From: Pseudomonadota bacterium
GTDB lineage: Bacteria; Pseudomonadota; Gammaproteobacteria; Steroidobacterales; Steroidobacteraceae
Assembly: GCA_021777555.1 (NCBI GenBank)
Contig: JAJYDK010000032.1
Location: forward strand, 5,954-45,453
Length of the DNA: 39,500 nt
Reading direction: 5' to 3'
Of this stretch, positions 9,035 through 16,823 are shown in pieces. A program made the position numbers and the translations under genes. The notes beneath the pieces were generated by a model. The model saw only the letters and a program-made list of their open reading frames with translations. It was not told the DNA's origin and made no database searches. Every line of letters starts with the position of its first letter. The first letter of the stretch is position 1.

Positions 9035-9727
9035 TCAAGCGGTTTCGGACACGAAGACGCCGGATTTTCGGCTGTAGAGCGCCGTGAGCAGGCAGCCGCG
9101 CACGAGGTTCGCGCCCTCACGGGCCTGTACCTTGATCACGTGCGCGACCGCATCCATGCCGGGCGCTTCGATGCGGATCGTGGTCTGCGCCCGGAGATCC
9201 GCTCGAGTGATCAGACTGATGCCGGTCAGCGACAGATCGCGCAGCACCGCAGCCACGGGAGGTGCCGCTGGGGAAGTGTGCAGGATGACCGGACAGTTCT
9301 TGTCGACCCGGGGCGCGGAGCGCCGTCCATATAGTTCGCGTGTGGCGCGGAAGTTGTACGCGATCGAGGCCAGCGGGCTCTGGCACCGCTGGCAGCGTGA
9401 GTCGGCCTGCAGTCGCCATGGGATGGCGAGACCGCAGAACGGACAGGCCTGCACCGCGCGCGGTGCCGGGGACGGCTCCGCGGCGCCGCCGTCGGAGGAG
9501 GCCTGTCGGCGTTTGCGCCGGCGCTCGTCGTAGACCTGTCGCTGTTGCGGATCACTCAGCACGGCGTAGGCCTGATTGATGCGCACGGCGGTGTCGTGAT
9601 CGCCGCCGAGGTCGGGGTGGTGGCGCAGCTTGGTCATCAGGCAGCGATAGGCCGCCGCGATGAGCTCGGCCGGTGCCTCGGGCTGCACGTAGAGAATACG
9701 ATAGAGATTGCGCCGTTCTTCGGTCAT
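9035..9727 (-). CDS. J-domain / zinc-ribbon / PilZ fusion protein
   Basis: This 230-residue protein joins three recognisable parts. Residues 5-70 form a J-domain with an intact HPD motif at 37-39 (HHPDLGGD) and a normal helix III/IV pattern (INQAYAVLSDPQQRQVYD). A short basic linker follows, then a zinc-ribbon-like knuckle with CPFC (95, 98) and CQRC (112, 115). The C-terminal part is a PilZ-like domain with RSAPR (136-140, matching RxxxR) and DLSLTG (164-169, matching D/NxSxxG), the two c-di-GMP-binding motifs. It is expected to be cytoplasmic, recruiting DnaK through HPD and possibly responding to c-di-GMP. The ATG at 9727 is chosen because the upstream open frame to 10249 is antisense to a dehydrogenase gene. 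The next gene on the same strand encodes the receiver-EAL phosphodiesterase, 182 nt downstream and with its own promoter. Confidence 0.88.
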   Translation of the reverse strand: MTEERRNLYRILYVQPEAPAELIAAAYRCLMTKLRHHPDLGGDHDTAVRINQAYAVLSDPQQRQVYDERRRKRRQASSDGGAAEPSPAPRAVQACPFCGLAIPWRLQADSRCQRCQSPLASIAYNFRATRELYGRRSAPRVDKNCPVILHTSPAAPPVAAVLRDLSLTGISLITRADLRAQTTIRIEAPGMDAVAHVIKVQAREGANLVRGCLLTALYSRKSGVFVSETA

Positions 9728-9771
9728 TCGTGGCTGCACCGGCGGAGGGGCCCCGGACTTTGGTCCTGCGG

Positions 9772-9845
9772 CAAAAATGTGCTCATAACGCTGCGAAAAC
9801 AAAAAGGAATTATCCACGGGCGAGGTCGCCCGGCATCGGTAGAAT
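9772..9845. promoter_or_regulatory. AT-richer divergent intergenic region, probable promoters
   Basis: The 202-nt gap between the J/PilZ gene (minus) and the dehydrogenase gene (plus) contains an unusually A/T-rich run at about 9772-9816, including GCAAAAATG, CATAAC, CAAAAAGGAATTATCC. A TAGAAT at 9840-9845 resembles a plus-strand -10 box. CGGGCG-AGGT-CGCCCG at 9817-9832 can form a 6-bp hairpin. No complete promoter with a good -35 box could be assigned on either strand, so only the region is reported. Confidence 0.3.
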
Positions 9846-9929
9846 ACCCGCCCGGAGCGGCCATACTCCAAGCGCCCTGCCGCCGCTCGCCGTCGCGGGG
9901 AACCGACCGAACGCACCCATGGGGGGCCC

Positions 9930-10775
9930 ATGCACGCAGGCATCGCCGAGAGCTTCCGCGACAAGATCGTCCTCATCACCGGAGCCTCCTCGGGCATCGG
10001 CGAAGAGATGGCCTGCCAGCTCGCCCGCGCGGGCGCGGTGCTCACGCTGGCGGCCCGGCGCACCGAACTGCTGGAGAGCCTCGCCGGCAAGATCCGCGCG
10101 GCGGGAGCTGTGGAGCCATTGATCGTGGCGTGCGACGTGACGCGCGATGCAGACCCACAGCATGCCGTGGACGAAACTGTCCGCCTGCGCGGGCGGCTGG
10201 ACATCGTGATCGCCAATGCCGGCTTCGGAGTCGTCGGCAATTTCGCCAAGTTGTCGGTGGAGGATTACCGTCGTCAGTTCGAGACCAATGTCTTCGGCGT
10301 GCTGCGCTCACTGAAGGCCGCCCTGCCCGAGGTGGCCAAGACCCGCGGTCAGCTGGTGATCCTCGGCAGCGTGGCGGGCTGGACGGCCTCCCCCGGAGCC
10401 TCCCCGTACGCGATGAGCAAATTCGCGGTGCGCGCCCTCGCCAACTCCATCACGCCGGAGCTCGCGGTGATGGGGGTGCGGGTCACGTTGATCAGCCCGG
10501 GCTTCGTCGAAAGCAACATCCGCCGCGTCGACAACCAGGGCCAGCTGCATGCCGATGCCGCCGAGCCGATGCCGCAATGGCTCGTCGCAGGACGCGTGGG
10601 CGCGGTGGAGCAGATGTTGCGCGCCATCGCGCGGGGCCAGCGAGAGGTCGTGGTCACCGGACACGGCAAGCTCTTCGTCGCGCTGGAGCGTTTCGCGCCG
10701 TGGGTGCTGCGCGCCGCGGCGCGCCGCATGGCTGCTACCCGGGGCGGCTATCGCACGGAGCCCAAGTCCGGGTGA
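9930..10775 (+). CDS. Short-chain dehydrogenase/reductase (SDR)
   Basis: A classical SDR of 281 residues. The cofactor-binding TGASSGIG lies at residues 17-24, the structural IANAG near residue 95, catalytic Ser147 in LGSVAGW, and the YxxxK pair at Tyr160 and Lys164 (PYAMSK). The Rossmann fold should bind NAD(H) or NADP(H); the Arg-rich AARR stretch after strand 2 favours NADP. The C-terminal third is amphipathic with an RAAARR patch, as in SDRs that act on lipid or 3-keto-sphinganine-like substrates, but the substrate cannot be read from sequence. The stop codon overlaps the GTG start of the next gene by 4 nt, so translation of the WYL regulator is probably coupled to it. Confidence 0.93.
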   Translation: MHAGIAESFRDKIVLITGASSGIGEEMACQLARAGAVLTLAARRTELLESLAGKIRAAGAVEPLIVACDVTRDADPQHAVDETVRLRGRLDIVIANAGFGVVGNFAKLSVEDYRRQFETNVFGVLRSLKAALPEVAKTRGQLVILGSVAGWTASPGASPYAMSKFAVRALANSITPELAVMGVRVTLISPGFVESNIRRVDNQGQLHADAAEPMPQWLVAGRVGAVEQMLRAIARGQREVVVTGHGKLFVALERFAPWVLRAAARRMAATRGGYRTEPKSG

Positions 10776-11488
10776 GTCGCACGTCCCGCCTGTTGCAGCT
10801 GCTCGATGCGCTGCGCGGCCGGCGCCGGCCCGTGACCGCAGCCGACCTCGCGAGCCAGCTGTCCGTCTCGCTGCGTACGGTCTACCGGGACGTGCAGACT
10901 TTGACCGGGCTCGGTGCGCCCATCGAGGGCGGGGCCGGGATCGGTTACCTGCTGCGTCCGGGGTACTTTCTGCCGCCGCTGATGTTCGCCGTCGACGAGC
11001 TCGAGGCCCTGGTGCTCGGCGCCCGCTGGGTGAAGGGGCAGGGGGATGCGGAGCTTGCCCGGGCTGCCGAATCCGCGCTCGCCAAGATTGCCACCGCCTC
11101 GCCGAAGGACCTGCGCGATGCGATCGCCGAGACCGGTTTGTGGGCGCCGCGCTTCGGGCCGGAGACTGAACCAGAGTCGGGACTGCGCACACTGCGCGAG
11201 GCGATCCGCCGCGAGCTCAAGGTGAGGATCGACTACACCAACGTCGCGGGCGCGGCGAGCGAGCGGCTGATCTGGCCCATTGCGCTCGCCTATTTCGAGG
11301 GCAAGCGGGTGCTGGTCGCCTGGTGCGAGCTGCGGCGCGAGTTCCGGCACTTTCGCACCGACCGGATTGCGCGCCTCACCCTCACCCCCGAGTCCTATCC
11401 GCATCGCCGGCAGGAGCTGGTGAGAAGCTGGCGACAGCAGGAGAGGCGCAGGACACCGCCTTCCGGGCCGCCGCGCGAGGACTGCTGA
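10772..11488 (+). CDS. YafY-type HTH/WYL transcriptional regulator
   Basis: The 238-residue product begins SRTSRLLQLLDALRGRRR. The helix-turn-helix spans about residues 5-60 (AADLASQLSVSLRTVYRDV), with the typical GAPIEGGAGIGYLL wing. The WYL-type sensor domain follows at about 130-215 (LRTLREAIRRELKVRIDYT, WPIALAYFEGKRVLVAWCELR, FRHFRTDRIARL). GTG 10772 is chosen because it overlaps the SDR stop in a GTGA arrangement and puts the HTH at the extreme N-terminus; the frame is open far upstream, but that part is a shadow of the SDR gene. A perfect dyad, TGACAG-AAA-CTGTCA, spans its own stop codon and precedes the GST gene, a likely operator for this regulator. WYL domains often sense small ligands or nucleic acids; the ligand is unknown here. 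Confidence 0.9.
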   Translation: MSRTSRLLQLLDALRGRRRPVTAADLASQLSVSLRTVYRDVQTLTGLGAPIEGGAGIGYLLRPGYFLPPLMFAVDELEALVLGARWVKGQGDAELARAAESALAKIATASPKDLRDAIAETGLWAPRFGPETEPESGLRTLREAIRRELKVRIDYTNVAGAASERLIWPIALAYFEGKRVLVAWCELRREFRHFRTDRIARLTLTPESYPHRRQELVRSWRQQERRRTPPSGPPREDC

Positions 11489-11500
11489 CAGAAACTGTCA
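11486..11500. promoter_or_regulatory. Operator-like dyad TGACAG-AAA-CTGTCA
   Basis: A perfect inverted repeat with 6-nt arms and a 3-nt centre. It begins on the TGA stop codon of the WYL regulator gene and ends 50 nt before the ATG of the downstream GST gene. The arms themselves resemble -35 hexamers (CTGACA at 11485-11490). No clear -10 box follows. The position suggests binding by the adjacent WYL regulator to control the GST gene; this is an inference. Confidence 0.5.
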
Positions 11501-11550
11501 CGGCCCGCTGGCAGGATGGACGGATCGATCCACCCCCAGAGAGAGCCGTC

Positions 11551-12168
11551 ATGCGCCTGTATCACCATCCGTTCTCCTTCAACGCCCGCCGCGCCGTCAT
11601 GGCCGCCATTGAACTTGGCTCGCCCGTCGAGCTGGTGTTCGTCGATCTCGCTCAGGGCGCGCAGCGCCAGCCGCAGTTCCTCGAGTTGAATCCCAACCAC
11701 CGCGTCCCGGTGCTCGAGGACGATGGCTTTATCCTGTGGGAGTCGCACGCCATCATGCAGTACCTGGCGGACAAGACTCCGGGGCAGACCCTCTATCCCA
11801 TCGCGATACGCGCCCGGGCCGACGTCAATCGGTGGCTGTTCTGGTGCGCCCACCATTTTTCACCGGCGGTCTCCGTGCTCAACTGGGAGCATGTCATCAA
11901 GGGTCTCATAGGCCTCGGCGGGCCGGACCCCGGCGAGATCAAGCGCGGCGAGACACTGGTGAGCGAGTTCGCAGGCGTGCTCGATGCGCATCTTTCCGGC
12001 CGCGACTGGATCTGCGGCGAAGCGCCGACGCTGGCAGATCTTGCGATCGCCACGCCTCTCGCCCAGATCGAGCAGGCCCGGCTGCCGGTCGGCCAACTGC
12101 GCCACCTGCAGAGCTGGTTCTCGCGGGTGCGGGACCTTGCCGCATGGCAGAAGACCCGTCCCGCCTGA
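11551..12168 (+). CDS. Glutathione S-transferase family protein
   Basis: A 205-residue protein with an N-terminal thioredoxin-fold GST domain and a C-terminal helical domain. MRLYHHPFSFNARRAVMA puts a Ser near residue 9 in the catalytic position. NPNHRVPVLEDDG carries the cis-Pro loop, and WESHAIMQYLADK the ESxAI glutathione-contact motif. The C-terminal domain has the ICGEAPTLADLAIATPL capping-box pattern. It likely conjugates glutathione to electrophiles or works as a peroxidase in the cytoplasm. The frame is open from 11323, but that part overlaps the WYL gene. ATG 11551 follows GAGAG at 11541-11545 and gives the normal family length. It is probably controlled by the WYL regulator just upstream. 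Confidence 0.93.
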   Translation: MRLYHHPFSFNARRAVMAAIELGSPVELVFVDLAQGAQRQPQFLELNPNHRVPVLEDDGFILWESHAIMQYLADKTPGQTLYPIAIRARADVNRWLFWCAHHFSPAVSVLNWEHVIKGLIGLGGPDPGEIKRGETLVSEFAGVLDAHLSGRDWICGEAPTLADLAIATPLAQIEQARLPVGQLRHLQSWFSRVRDLAAWQKTRPA

Positions 12169-12255
12169 CCCGTCTGGAATGTGGCTGCAGACCCCGAGTC
12201 GGGCGTCCCGCGGGCCGTACCGGCGTGGTGCGGGCACGGCTCGCGGACAATGCGC

Positions 12256-12882
12256 TCAGACGTGGAGCGTCACCTCGTCGTAGGGCCAGGCAAGGAATGC
12301 CGGCTGGTCTTCCGCCCACGCTGACAGCGCCTGCAGCCGCGGGTGATCGGGCCGGGCGAGAAGCCCGGGCAGCTTCTCGTGCGTGAAGCGCCAGGCCACG
12401 GCCGCGGCGATCTGCGCCGCGCCGAGCGTTTCCGGCGCGCCGCCCGGCCGCGTTGCGAAATCGGACTCGAGCTCGCGATACGCCGCGCGCAGCTGCTGCG
12501 CGATACGCTCCACCCAGGGCTCGTGTTGTTTGTCCGCGGGGCGGAGATTGCGCTCGTAGACGATCTGCACCGTTTTCTCGCAGGCCGCGAGGGCGAGTCC
12601 GACGACGCGCAGCACCGCGAGCCGCTCGGGGGTTCCGCGAGGCATGAGCGATCGCGGCGCGGCCAGAGCCTCCGCATAATCGAGGATCAGCGTCGAGTCC
12701 ATGAGCACCGTGCCCTCGTCACAGAGGAGCGTCGGCGCCTTCACGACGGGATTGATCTCCCGGAACTTGTCGTAGGTGCGAAATACCGACACGGAGCGGT
12801 GCTGGAACGGCAGTCCCAGCGCGTGCAATGACACCGCGACGCGCCGCACGTAAGGAGAGTCGAGCATACCTATGAGCTGCAT
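12256..12882 (-). CDS. Glutathione S-transferase family protein (second, divergent type)
   Basis: A 208-residue GST with the N-terminal motif MQLIGMLDSPYVRRVAVSL, in which Ser9/Pro10 sit at the active-site position. The cis-Pro region (NPVVKAPTLLCDEG) and the MDSTLILDYAEAL contact segment follow. The C-terminal helical domain is less canonical, with a conserved TLGAAQIAAAVAWRF segment. It differs clearly from the convergent GST at 11551-12168, so this is not a recent tandem duplicate. An AAGGA about 5 nt upstream supports the ATG at 12882. It is the last gene of a long minus-strand run, 13 nt after the small secreted protein gene. The 87-nt gap to the convergent GST holds the short dyad CCCGA-G-TCGGG but no convincing terminator. 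Confidence 0.88.
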   Translation of the reverse strand: MQLIGMLDSPYVRRVAVSLHALGLPFQHRSVSVFRTYDKFREINPVVKAPTLLCDEGTVLMDSTLILDYAEALAAPRSLMPRGTPERLAVLRVVGLALAACEKTVQIVYERNLRPADKQHEPWVERIAQQLRAAYRELESDFATRPGGAPETLGAAQIAAAVAWRFTHEKLPGLLARPDHPRLQALSAWAEDQPAFLAWPYDEVTLHV

Positions 12883-12895
12883 GGGGGTCCTTCGC

Positions 12896-13309
12896 TCAAT
12901 GACCTGCCCGGGGCGGACGCACCAGGTGCAGCCCGGCGATGCGGTGGGCCGAATCGAATGCCACCTCCAGTCCGATCGGGCTCTTCTTGAAGTCGGTTCT
13001 GACGATCACGGCCGTGTAGCCGTCCCTGTGCATCGTCCGGGTGGCGCCGGTTTTCTCGAATGCGCCGCCGTGCCGGATGAGCGCATTCCAGAGCTGCCGG
13101 AGTTTCTCGGGCGGCGCGGCCTGTTTCATCTGATGGGTGAAATCCGCCTCCGCCCGGTTGAAATGACCCTGTGCCATGGTCTCGACGAACGCCTTGGCGG
13201 AGGCGACCGCGGCGTCTGTGGCCGGCGACGGCGCGGCGAGCGAGCTCGCCGACGCAAGCAGCGCGAGCGCCAGGAGGGTGGACTCGAATATCCTTCTGTC
13301 ACTGGGCAT
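12896..13309 (-). CDS. Small secreted protein with DUF3887/NTF2-like fold
   Basis: This 137-residue product has a Sec signal peptide (STLLALALLASASSLAAPS, probable cut after SLAA). The mature domain, of about 110 residues, runs AKAFVETMAQGHFNRAEADFTHQMKQ in short helices and then strands ending in IAGLHLVRPP. This resembles DUF3887 or other NTF2-like periplasmic domains that often precede alpha/beta hydrolases; here the domain stands alone. GAGAGG about 5 nt upstream of the ATG gives a good ribosome-binding site. The gene lies between the DUF58 gene (40 nt upstream) and the GST gene (13 nt downstream). Its function is unknown. Confidence 0.8.
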   Translation of the reverse strand: MPSDRRIFESTLLALALLASASSLAAPSPATDAAVASAKAFVETMAQGHFNRAEADFTHQMKQAAPPEKLRQLWNALIRHGGAFEKTGATRTMHRDGYTAVIVRTDFKKSPIGLEVAFDSAHRIAGLHLVRPPRAGH

Positions 13310-13349
13310 GGTGTGTCCTCTCGGTGGAGATTGGGGCGGTCATGGCGGC

Positions 13350-14642
13350 TCAGGCTCTGCGGTGGAGACGGGCTTCACGATAAGCCTCGAACACAGCCTG
13401 GTCCAGGTGCTCGGGCCGCGCGGTGAGGGCTGCGGCACCGAGCGCTCGCAGCGCGCGCACCCGGCTCGAGAGCGCATGACGATATTCGATCGCGGCCAGC
13501 GCGCGGTACGGGGCGAGTGGCTCCTCGCCCGGATCGAGCGGCAACGCCATGATCTGCGCATTCTCGAGGCCTGCGATGAACGGGAAGTGCTTCGGCCTGA
13601 GCAGCCGAACCGCCTGAATGAGCTGCTCCTGCGAGGTGTCCTCGAGGTCCGTCAGCAGCACGACCAGGTTTCGGCGGCGGCTCATCGCGCGAATGCGGGC
13701 GGCCGCGAGAGTGGGATTGGATGGGCCCTGCTGTGCCCGACAGGCGGACAGCATCCGGCGGATGCGCACGACCGCGGCGGCGCCCCGCGCGGGTGGCAGC
13801 ATCGCCAACGGCTGCGAGGCGAACACCAGTATGCCCACCGCATCATCGAATTCGGATGCCCTCTGCGCCAGCCGGGCGGCGACGTTCACGTACAACCCCA
13901 GGCGGTCGACCTCACCGGCCGCCAGAGCGCTCGACCGTCCGGCATCGATGGCGATCATGATCTCGAGGTGACGCTCCTCGCTCAGCTCGCGGCTGACCAG
14001 ATTGCGGCGGCGTGCGCTCGCCTTCCAGTCGATGATGCGCAGCGGATCGCCGTGGCGGTAGTCGCGCAGCTGCAGGATCTCGCTCCCCGCGCCGCCCCCC
14101 CCGAAGTGCGCGCGCTGCTCGCCGCCGGCGCGATCACCGGCGACTCTGGCCGACCGGTTGACTACATCGGGAATCACCGTGACCGTGCATTCGCCGGCCA
14201 CGTGCTTCGGCCACCAGGCGAGGCCCAGGGGCCCGGAGATCCGTATCCCGGGAACGGGCCACGCATAGCGCCCCAGGCGCCGAGCCCTGGCGCGTATTTC
14301 AGCCGTACCGGGCTCCCGGGCGAGGCGCAGTGTCTCGATACGCGCTTCGGCCGCGAACCCTTCGGGCGCCGCAAGGGCGGCCTGGATCGTCACACGGGCG
14401 TGGCCGCTGTGAGTGAATGCCAGCCGCATGAGGTGCGGCCGGCCGAGCAGCCAGTGCTCCGGCCCGGTGAACCGAAGCCGCAGGTGGCAGCGCCCGCTCG
14501 CGGCGGCCTCATAAGCCAGCCCGGCGAGCAACAGCGCACCCGGCAGACACCACCATCGCGTGAGCGCCGGGTCCCATTGCCCGAGTATGCCCAGGATTCC
14601 CGTCACCAGGACCCACAGCAGGGCGTTGCGGCGCAGACTCAT
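13350..14642 (-). CDS. DUF58 domain protein of a MoxR cluster
   Basis: A 430-residue protein with two hydrophobic segments near the N-terminus (ALLWVLVTGILGIL and WWCLPGALLLAGLAY). The DUF58 signature lies near residue 200 (LRDYRHGDPLRIIDWKASAR followed by RNLVSRE). The C-terminal half resembles a von Willebrand A fold (IMIAIDAGRS, VVLLTDLED), a pattern seen in partners of MoxR ATPases. The frame is open upstream to 14726, but ATG 14642 avoids a long overlap with moxR and begins with the usual basic, then hydrophobic, N-terminus. It follows moxR by only 10 nt, so the two are co-transcribed. Its role is inferred: a membrane-anchored client or adaptor for the MoxR ATPase. Confidence 0.9.
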   Translation of the reverse strand: MSLRRNALLWVLVTGILGILGQWDPALTRWWCLPGALLLAGLAYEAAASGRCHLRLRFTGPEHWLLGRPHLMRLAFTHSGHARVTIQAALAAPEGFAAEARIETLRLAREPGTAEIRARARRLGRYAWPVPGIRISGPLGLAWWPKHVAGECTVTVIPDVVNRSARVAGDRAGGEQRAHFGGGGAGSEILQLRDYRHGDPLRIIDWKASARRRNLVSRELSEERHLEIMIAIDAGRSSALAAGEVDRLGLYVNVAARLAQRASEFDDAVGILVFASQPLAMLPPARGAAAVVRIRRMLSACRAQQGPSNPTLAAARIRAMSRRRNLVVLLTDLEDTSQEQLIQAVRLLRPKHFPFIAGLENAQIMALPLDPGEEPLAPYRALAAIEYRHALSSRVRALRALGAAALTARPEHLDQAVFEAYREARLHRRA

Positions 14643-14652
14643 TGCACTGCGC

Positions 14653-15603
14653 TCAGCGAGGCACCGGCACCCGCTCGAGCAGAGTCGTCGCGATTTCCCG
14701 GTCTCCGCGCCCTTCCAACACCGCATCGGAGGTGAGGCTCAGGCGATGCGCCACGACCCAGGGAGTCACGAGCTTCACGTCGTCCGGCGTGACGAATTCC
14801 GAGCCGCGCAGCCCCGCTGCGACTCGCGCGGCGCGCAGCAGAGCCAGCGCGCCGCGAGTGGAGAGTCCGAGCGACACCTGGGTGTGCTCGCGCGAAGCCT
14901 TTGCAAGTGCGAGCACGTAACTCGTCAATTCCCCCGATACGTGCACACGGTCGGCGCATAGACGGGCCGCCGCGATGTGCTCGGGGGTGACACTCGCGGT
15001 GGCGGGATCCGAAGCCGCCTCCCCGGCGGCCGCAATCGTGCCGTAGCGATCGAGCACACGCGCCTCATCCTCGATCGCCGGGTAACCGACGTCGATGCGC
15101 ATCATGAACCGGTCCAGCTGGGATTCGGGCAGGGGGAACGTCCCCTCGAACTCATGCGGATTCTGCGTGGCAATGACGAGAAAGCCCGCCGGCAGGCGGT
15201 AGGTGTGCCGGTCGATCGAGACCTGCCGTTCCTCCATGGCCTGCAGCAGCGCCGACTGGGTCTTGGGGCCGGCGCGGTTGATCTCATCGACCAGCAGCAC
15301 GTCGGTGAAGATCGGGCCGGGATGGAGCGCGAACTTGCGGTTCGCCTCATCGAGGACATGGACGCCGGTCATGTCGGAGGGCATCAGGTCCGCGGTGCCC
15401 TGGATGCGCGTGAAACGGCCGGACAGAGCCGCCGCCAGCGTCTTGCCGAGCAGTGTCTTGCCCAGTCCCGGCGCGCCCTGCACGAGCACGTGACCGCGGG
15501 AGACCACGGCGATCACCAGGGCGCGGATCAGATCCCGCAGGCCGATCACGGTGCCACCGAGCCGTTCCTGGACGTGTTGTTCGAGTTCTTCGAGCGCGTT
15601 CAT
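14653..15603 (-). CDS. MoxR-family AAA+ ATPase
   Basis: The 316-residue sequence has all MoxR landmarks. Walker A GAPGLGKT is at residues 43-50, Walker B VLLVDEINR has acidic residues at 106-107, and sensor 1 ATQNP has Asn148. LPESQLDRF is the arginine-finger region, and a C-terminal lid domain ends in the TPWVVAHRL segment. MoxR proteins are cytoplasmic AAA+ chaperone-like ATPases that act on partner proteins encoded next to them, often vWA or DUF58 proteins. The start overlaps the stop of the DUF4350 gene in an ATGA arrangement (15600-15603), and the DUF58 gene follows 10 nt after its stop. Regulation is probably at the level of the whole cluster. Confidence 0.95.
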   Translation of the reverse strand: MNALEELEQHVQERLGGTVIGLRDLIRALVIAVVSRGHVLVQGAPGLGKTLLGKTLAAALSGRFTRIQGTADLMPSDMTGVHVLDEANRKFALHPGPIFTDVLLVDEINRAGPKTQSALLQAMEERQVSIDRHTYRLPAGFLVIATQNPHEFEGTFPLPESQLDRFMMRIDVGYPAIEDEARVLDRYGTIAAAGEAASDPATASVTPEHIAAARLCADRVHVSGELTSYVLALAKASREHTQVSLGLSTRGALALLRAARVAAGLRGSEFVTPDDVKLVTPWVVAHRLSLTSDAVLEGRGDREIATTLLERVPVPR

Positions 15604-16823
15604 CGCAGTGCCTTACGTAGTTGTGCCAGAAGATTCTGCAGCCGGGTGAGGCTGACACGCTTGCCGGCGCGAGCCCGCGCGTAGCAGGCCCGCAGCGCCG
15701 CCCGCTCGGCGTTGCTCAGGCCCGGCTCGGCGTCGAGCCGTTGCCAGGCGTCAATCCCGGTATCTCCCGAGTGCCCGGCCAGTTCGCCGAGAAAGTCCTC
15801 GATCATGCGCCGGGCGGCATCGCCGGGCTCGACCACCGCGGCAAGATAGCGCGCGCTGCCCTCGATGTAGGCGGTTTCATCGAGCGGCTGCCAGAGAGGA
15901 GGCTGGGCGCGCAGCGGCTGCGAGCCCACGACGAATATCAGCCACAGGATGACGATCCAGCCCAGGGTGGCATGCAGGCGCGGGTCGGCGAAGAACGCCC
16001 GGGCGTCATAGAAGGCTGTCAGTCCCTCGTGAGCATCGTCGAACACGACCGCCCCGCCGGGGCCGCGCGACCAGGCGATGATATTGGCCAGGAACCGGGC
16101 ATTGCCGGTAAAGACCATGCCGGCGTTGGAGAAGGGGCTGGCGGCGGCGCAGAGGATGACCTGGCCGGCGCCCAGATGCTCGAGCCATAGCGCTGGAAGA
16201 CCATCGTCGCTGCGTGCGGCGAGCTGCAGCGGCAACTGCCGATACGTGAGATGCGCCCGCCAGGCGCGCGAGGGCAGGGTGAGCGGCGCCGTGATTTGCT
16301 TCACGCCCTCGAGAAGCGGATGGGTGCCGAGCGGGCGGAGGTCCAGGCGCCGGGTGCCGAGCGAGCGCAGCAGGCTGGCGGCGCGCGAGGGCAGGAATTT
16401 GAGCCCCACGAGCCGTTGAAGGTCCTGGATCATCACCGGGTCGTCCGTATCCGCCGCCCACAGCGGCTCGTCATTGAGTGCCGCCGCGATGAGCAGGGTG
16501 TTTCCCCTGGCCACCCACGCGCGCAGCGCGCCGCGCTCCGTGGCCTGCATGGGCACCCGCTGGGGAAGGGTCACGAGCAGCAGATTGCCGGTCGGCTGCG
16601 GCAACAGCCCCGGCAGCCGACCGTAGCGATATCTCAGGCTGACCCTGGGAATGCGCTCCGTGCCGAGCCACCGCCAGATCGCCCGATACCCCTCCGGCCG
16701 AGCGTCGGTGGACAGCGGCAGACCCTGGGCGGGCGCCGGATTTTGCGGCTTGGGGAAGATGAGCGCATAGAACAGGATCAGCGCGCCGATCCCGAGCGCG
16801 AGTGTGAGCAACCGCTCTCTCAT
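15600..16823 (-). CDS. DUF4350 membrane protein
   Basis: A 407-residue protein with an N-terminal membrane segment (LLTLALGIGALILFYALIF). A soluble region of about 240 residues then resembles the DUF4350 GATase-like domain (WVARGNTLLIAAAL, GAGQVILCAAASPFSNAG). A second membrane segment near residue 290 (LGWIVILWLIFVVGS) and a cytosolic helical tail follow. It lies between DUF4129 and MoxR genes, overlapping each by 4 nt (ATGA), the usual place for this family. No catalytic residues are known for it. It is likely an envelope component of the MoxR system, with the soluble domain in the periplasm by topology, but this is inferred. Confidence 0.88.
   Translation of the reverse strand: MRERLLTLALGIGALILFYALIFPKPQNPAPAQGLPLSTDARPEGYRAIWRWLGTERIPRVSLRYRYGRLPGLLPQPTGNLLLVTLPQRVPMQATERGALRAWVARGNTLLIAAALNDEPLWAADTDDPVMIQDLQRLVGLKFLPSRAASLLRSLGTRRLDLRPLGTHPLLEGVKQITAPLTLPSRAWRAHLTYRQLPLQLAARSDDGLPALWLEHLGAGQVILCAAASPFSNAGMVFTGNARFLANIIAWSRGPGGAVVFDDAHEGLTAFYDARAFFADPRLHATLGWIVILWLIFVVGSQPLRAQPPLWQPLDETAYIEGSARYLAAVVEPGDAARRMIEDFLGELAGHSGDTGIDAWQRLDAEPGLSNAERAALRACYARARAGKRVSLTRLQNLLAQLRKALR

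Noticed and set aside
9545-10771. Upstream extension of the WYL regulator frame
   Set aside because: It runs through the SDR gene in another frame; the translation is low-complexity Arg/Ala/Gly, and the GTG at 10772 fits the family start.
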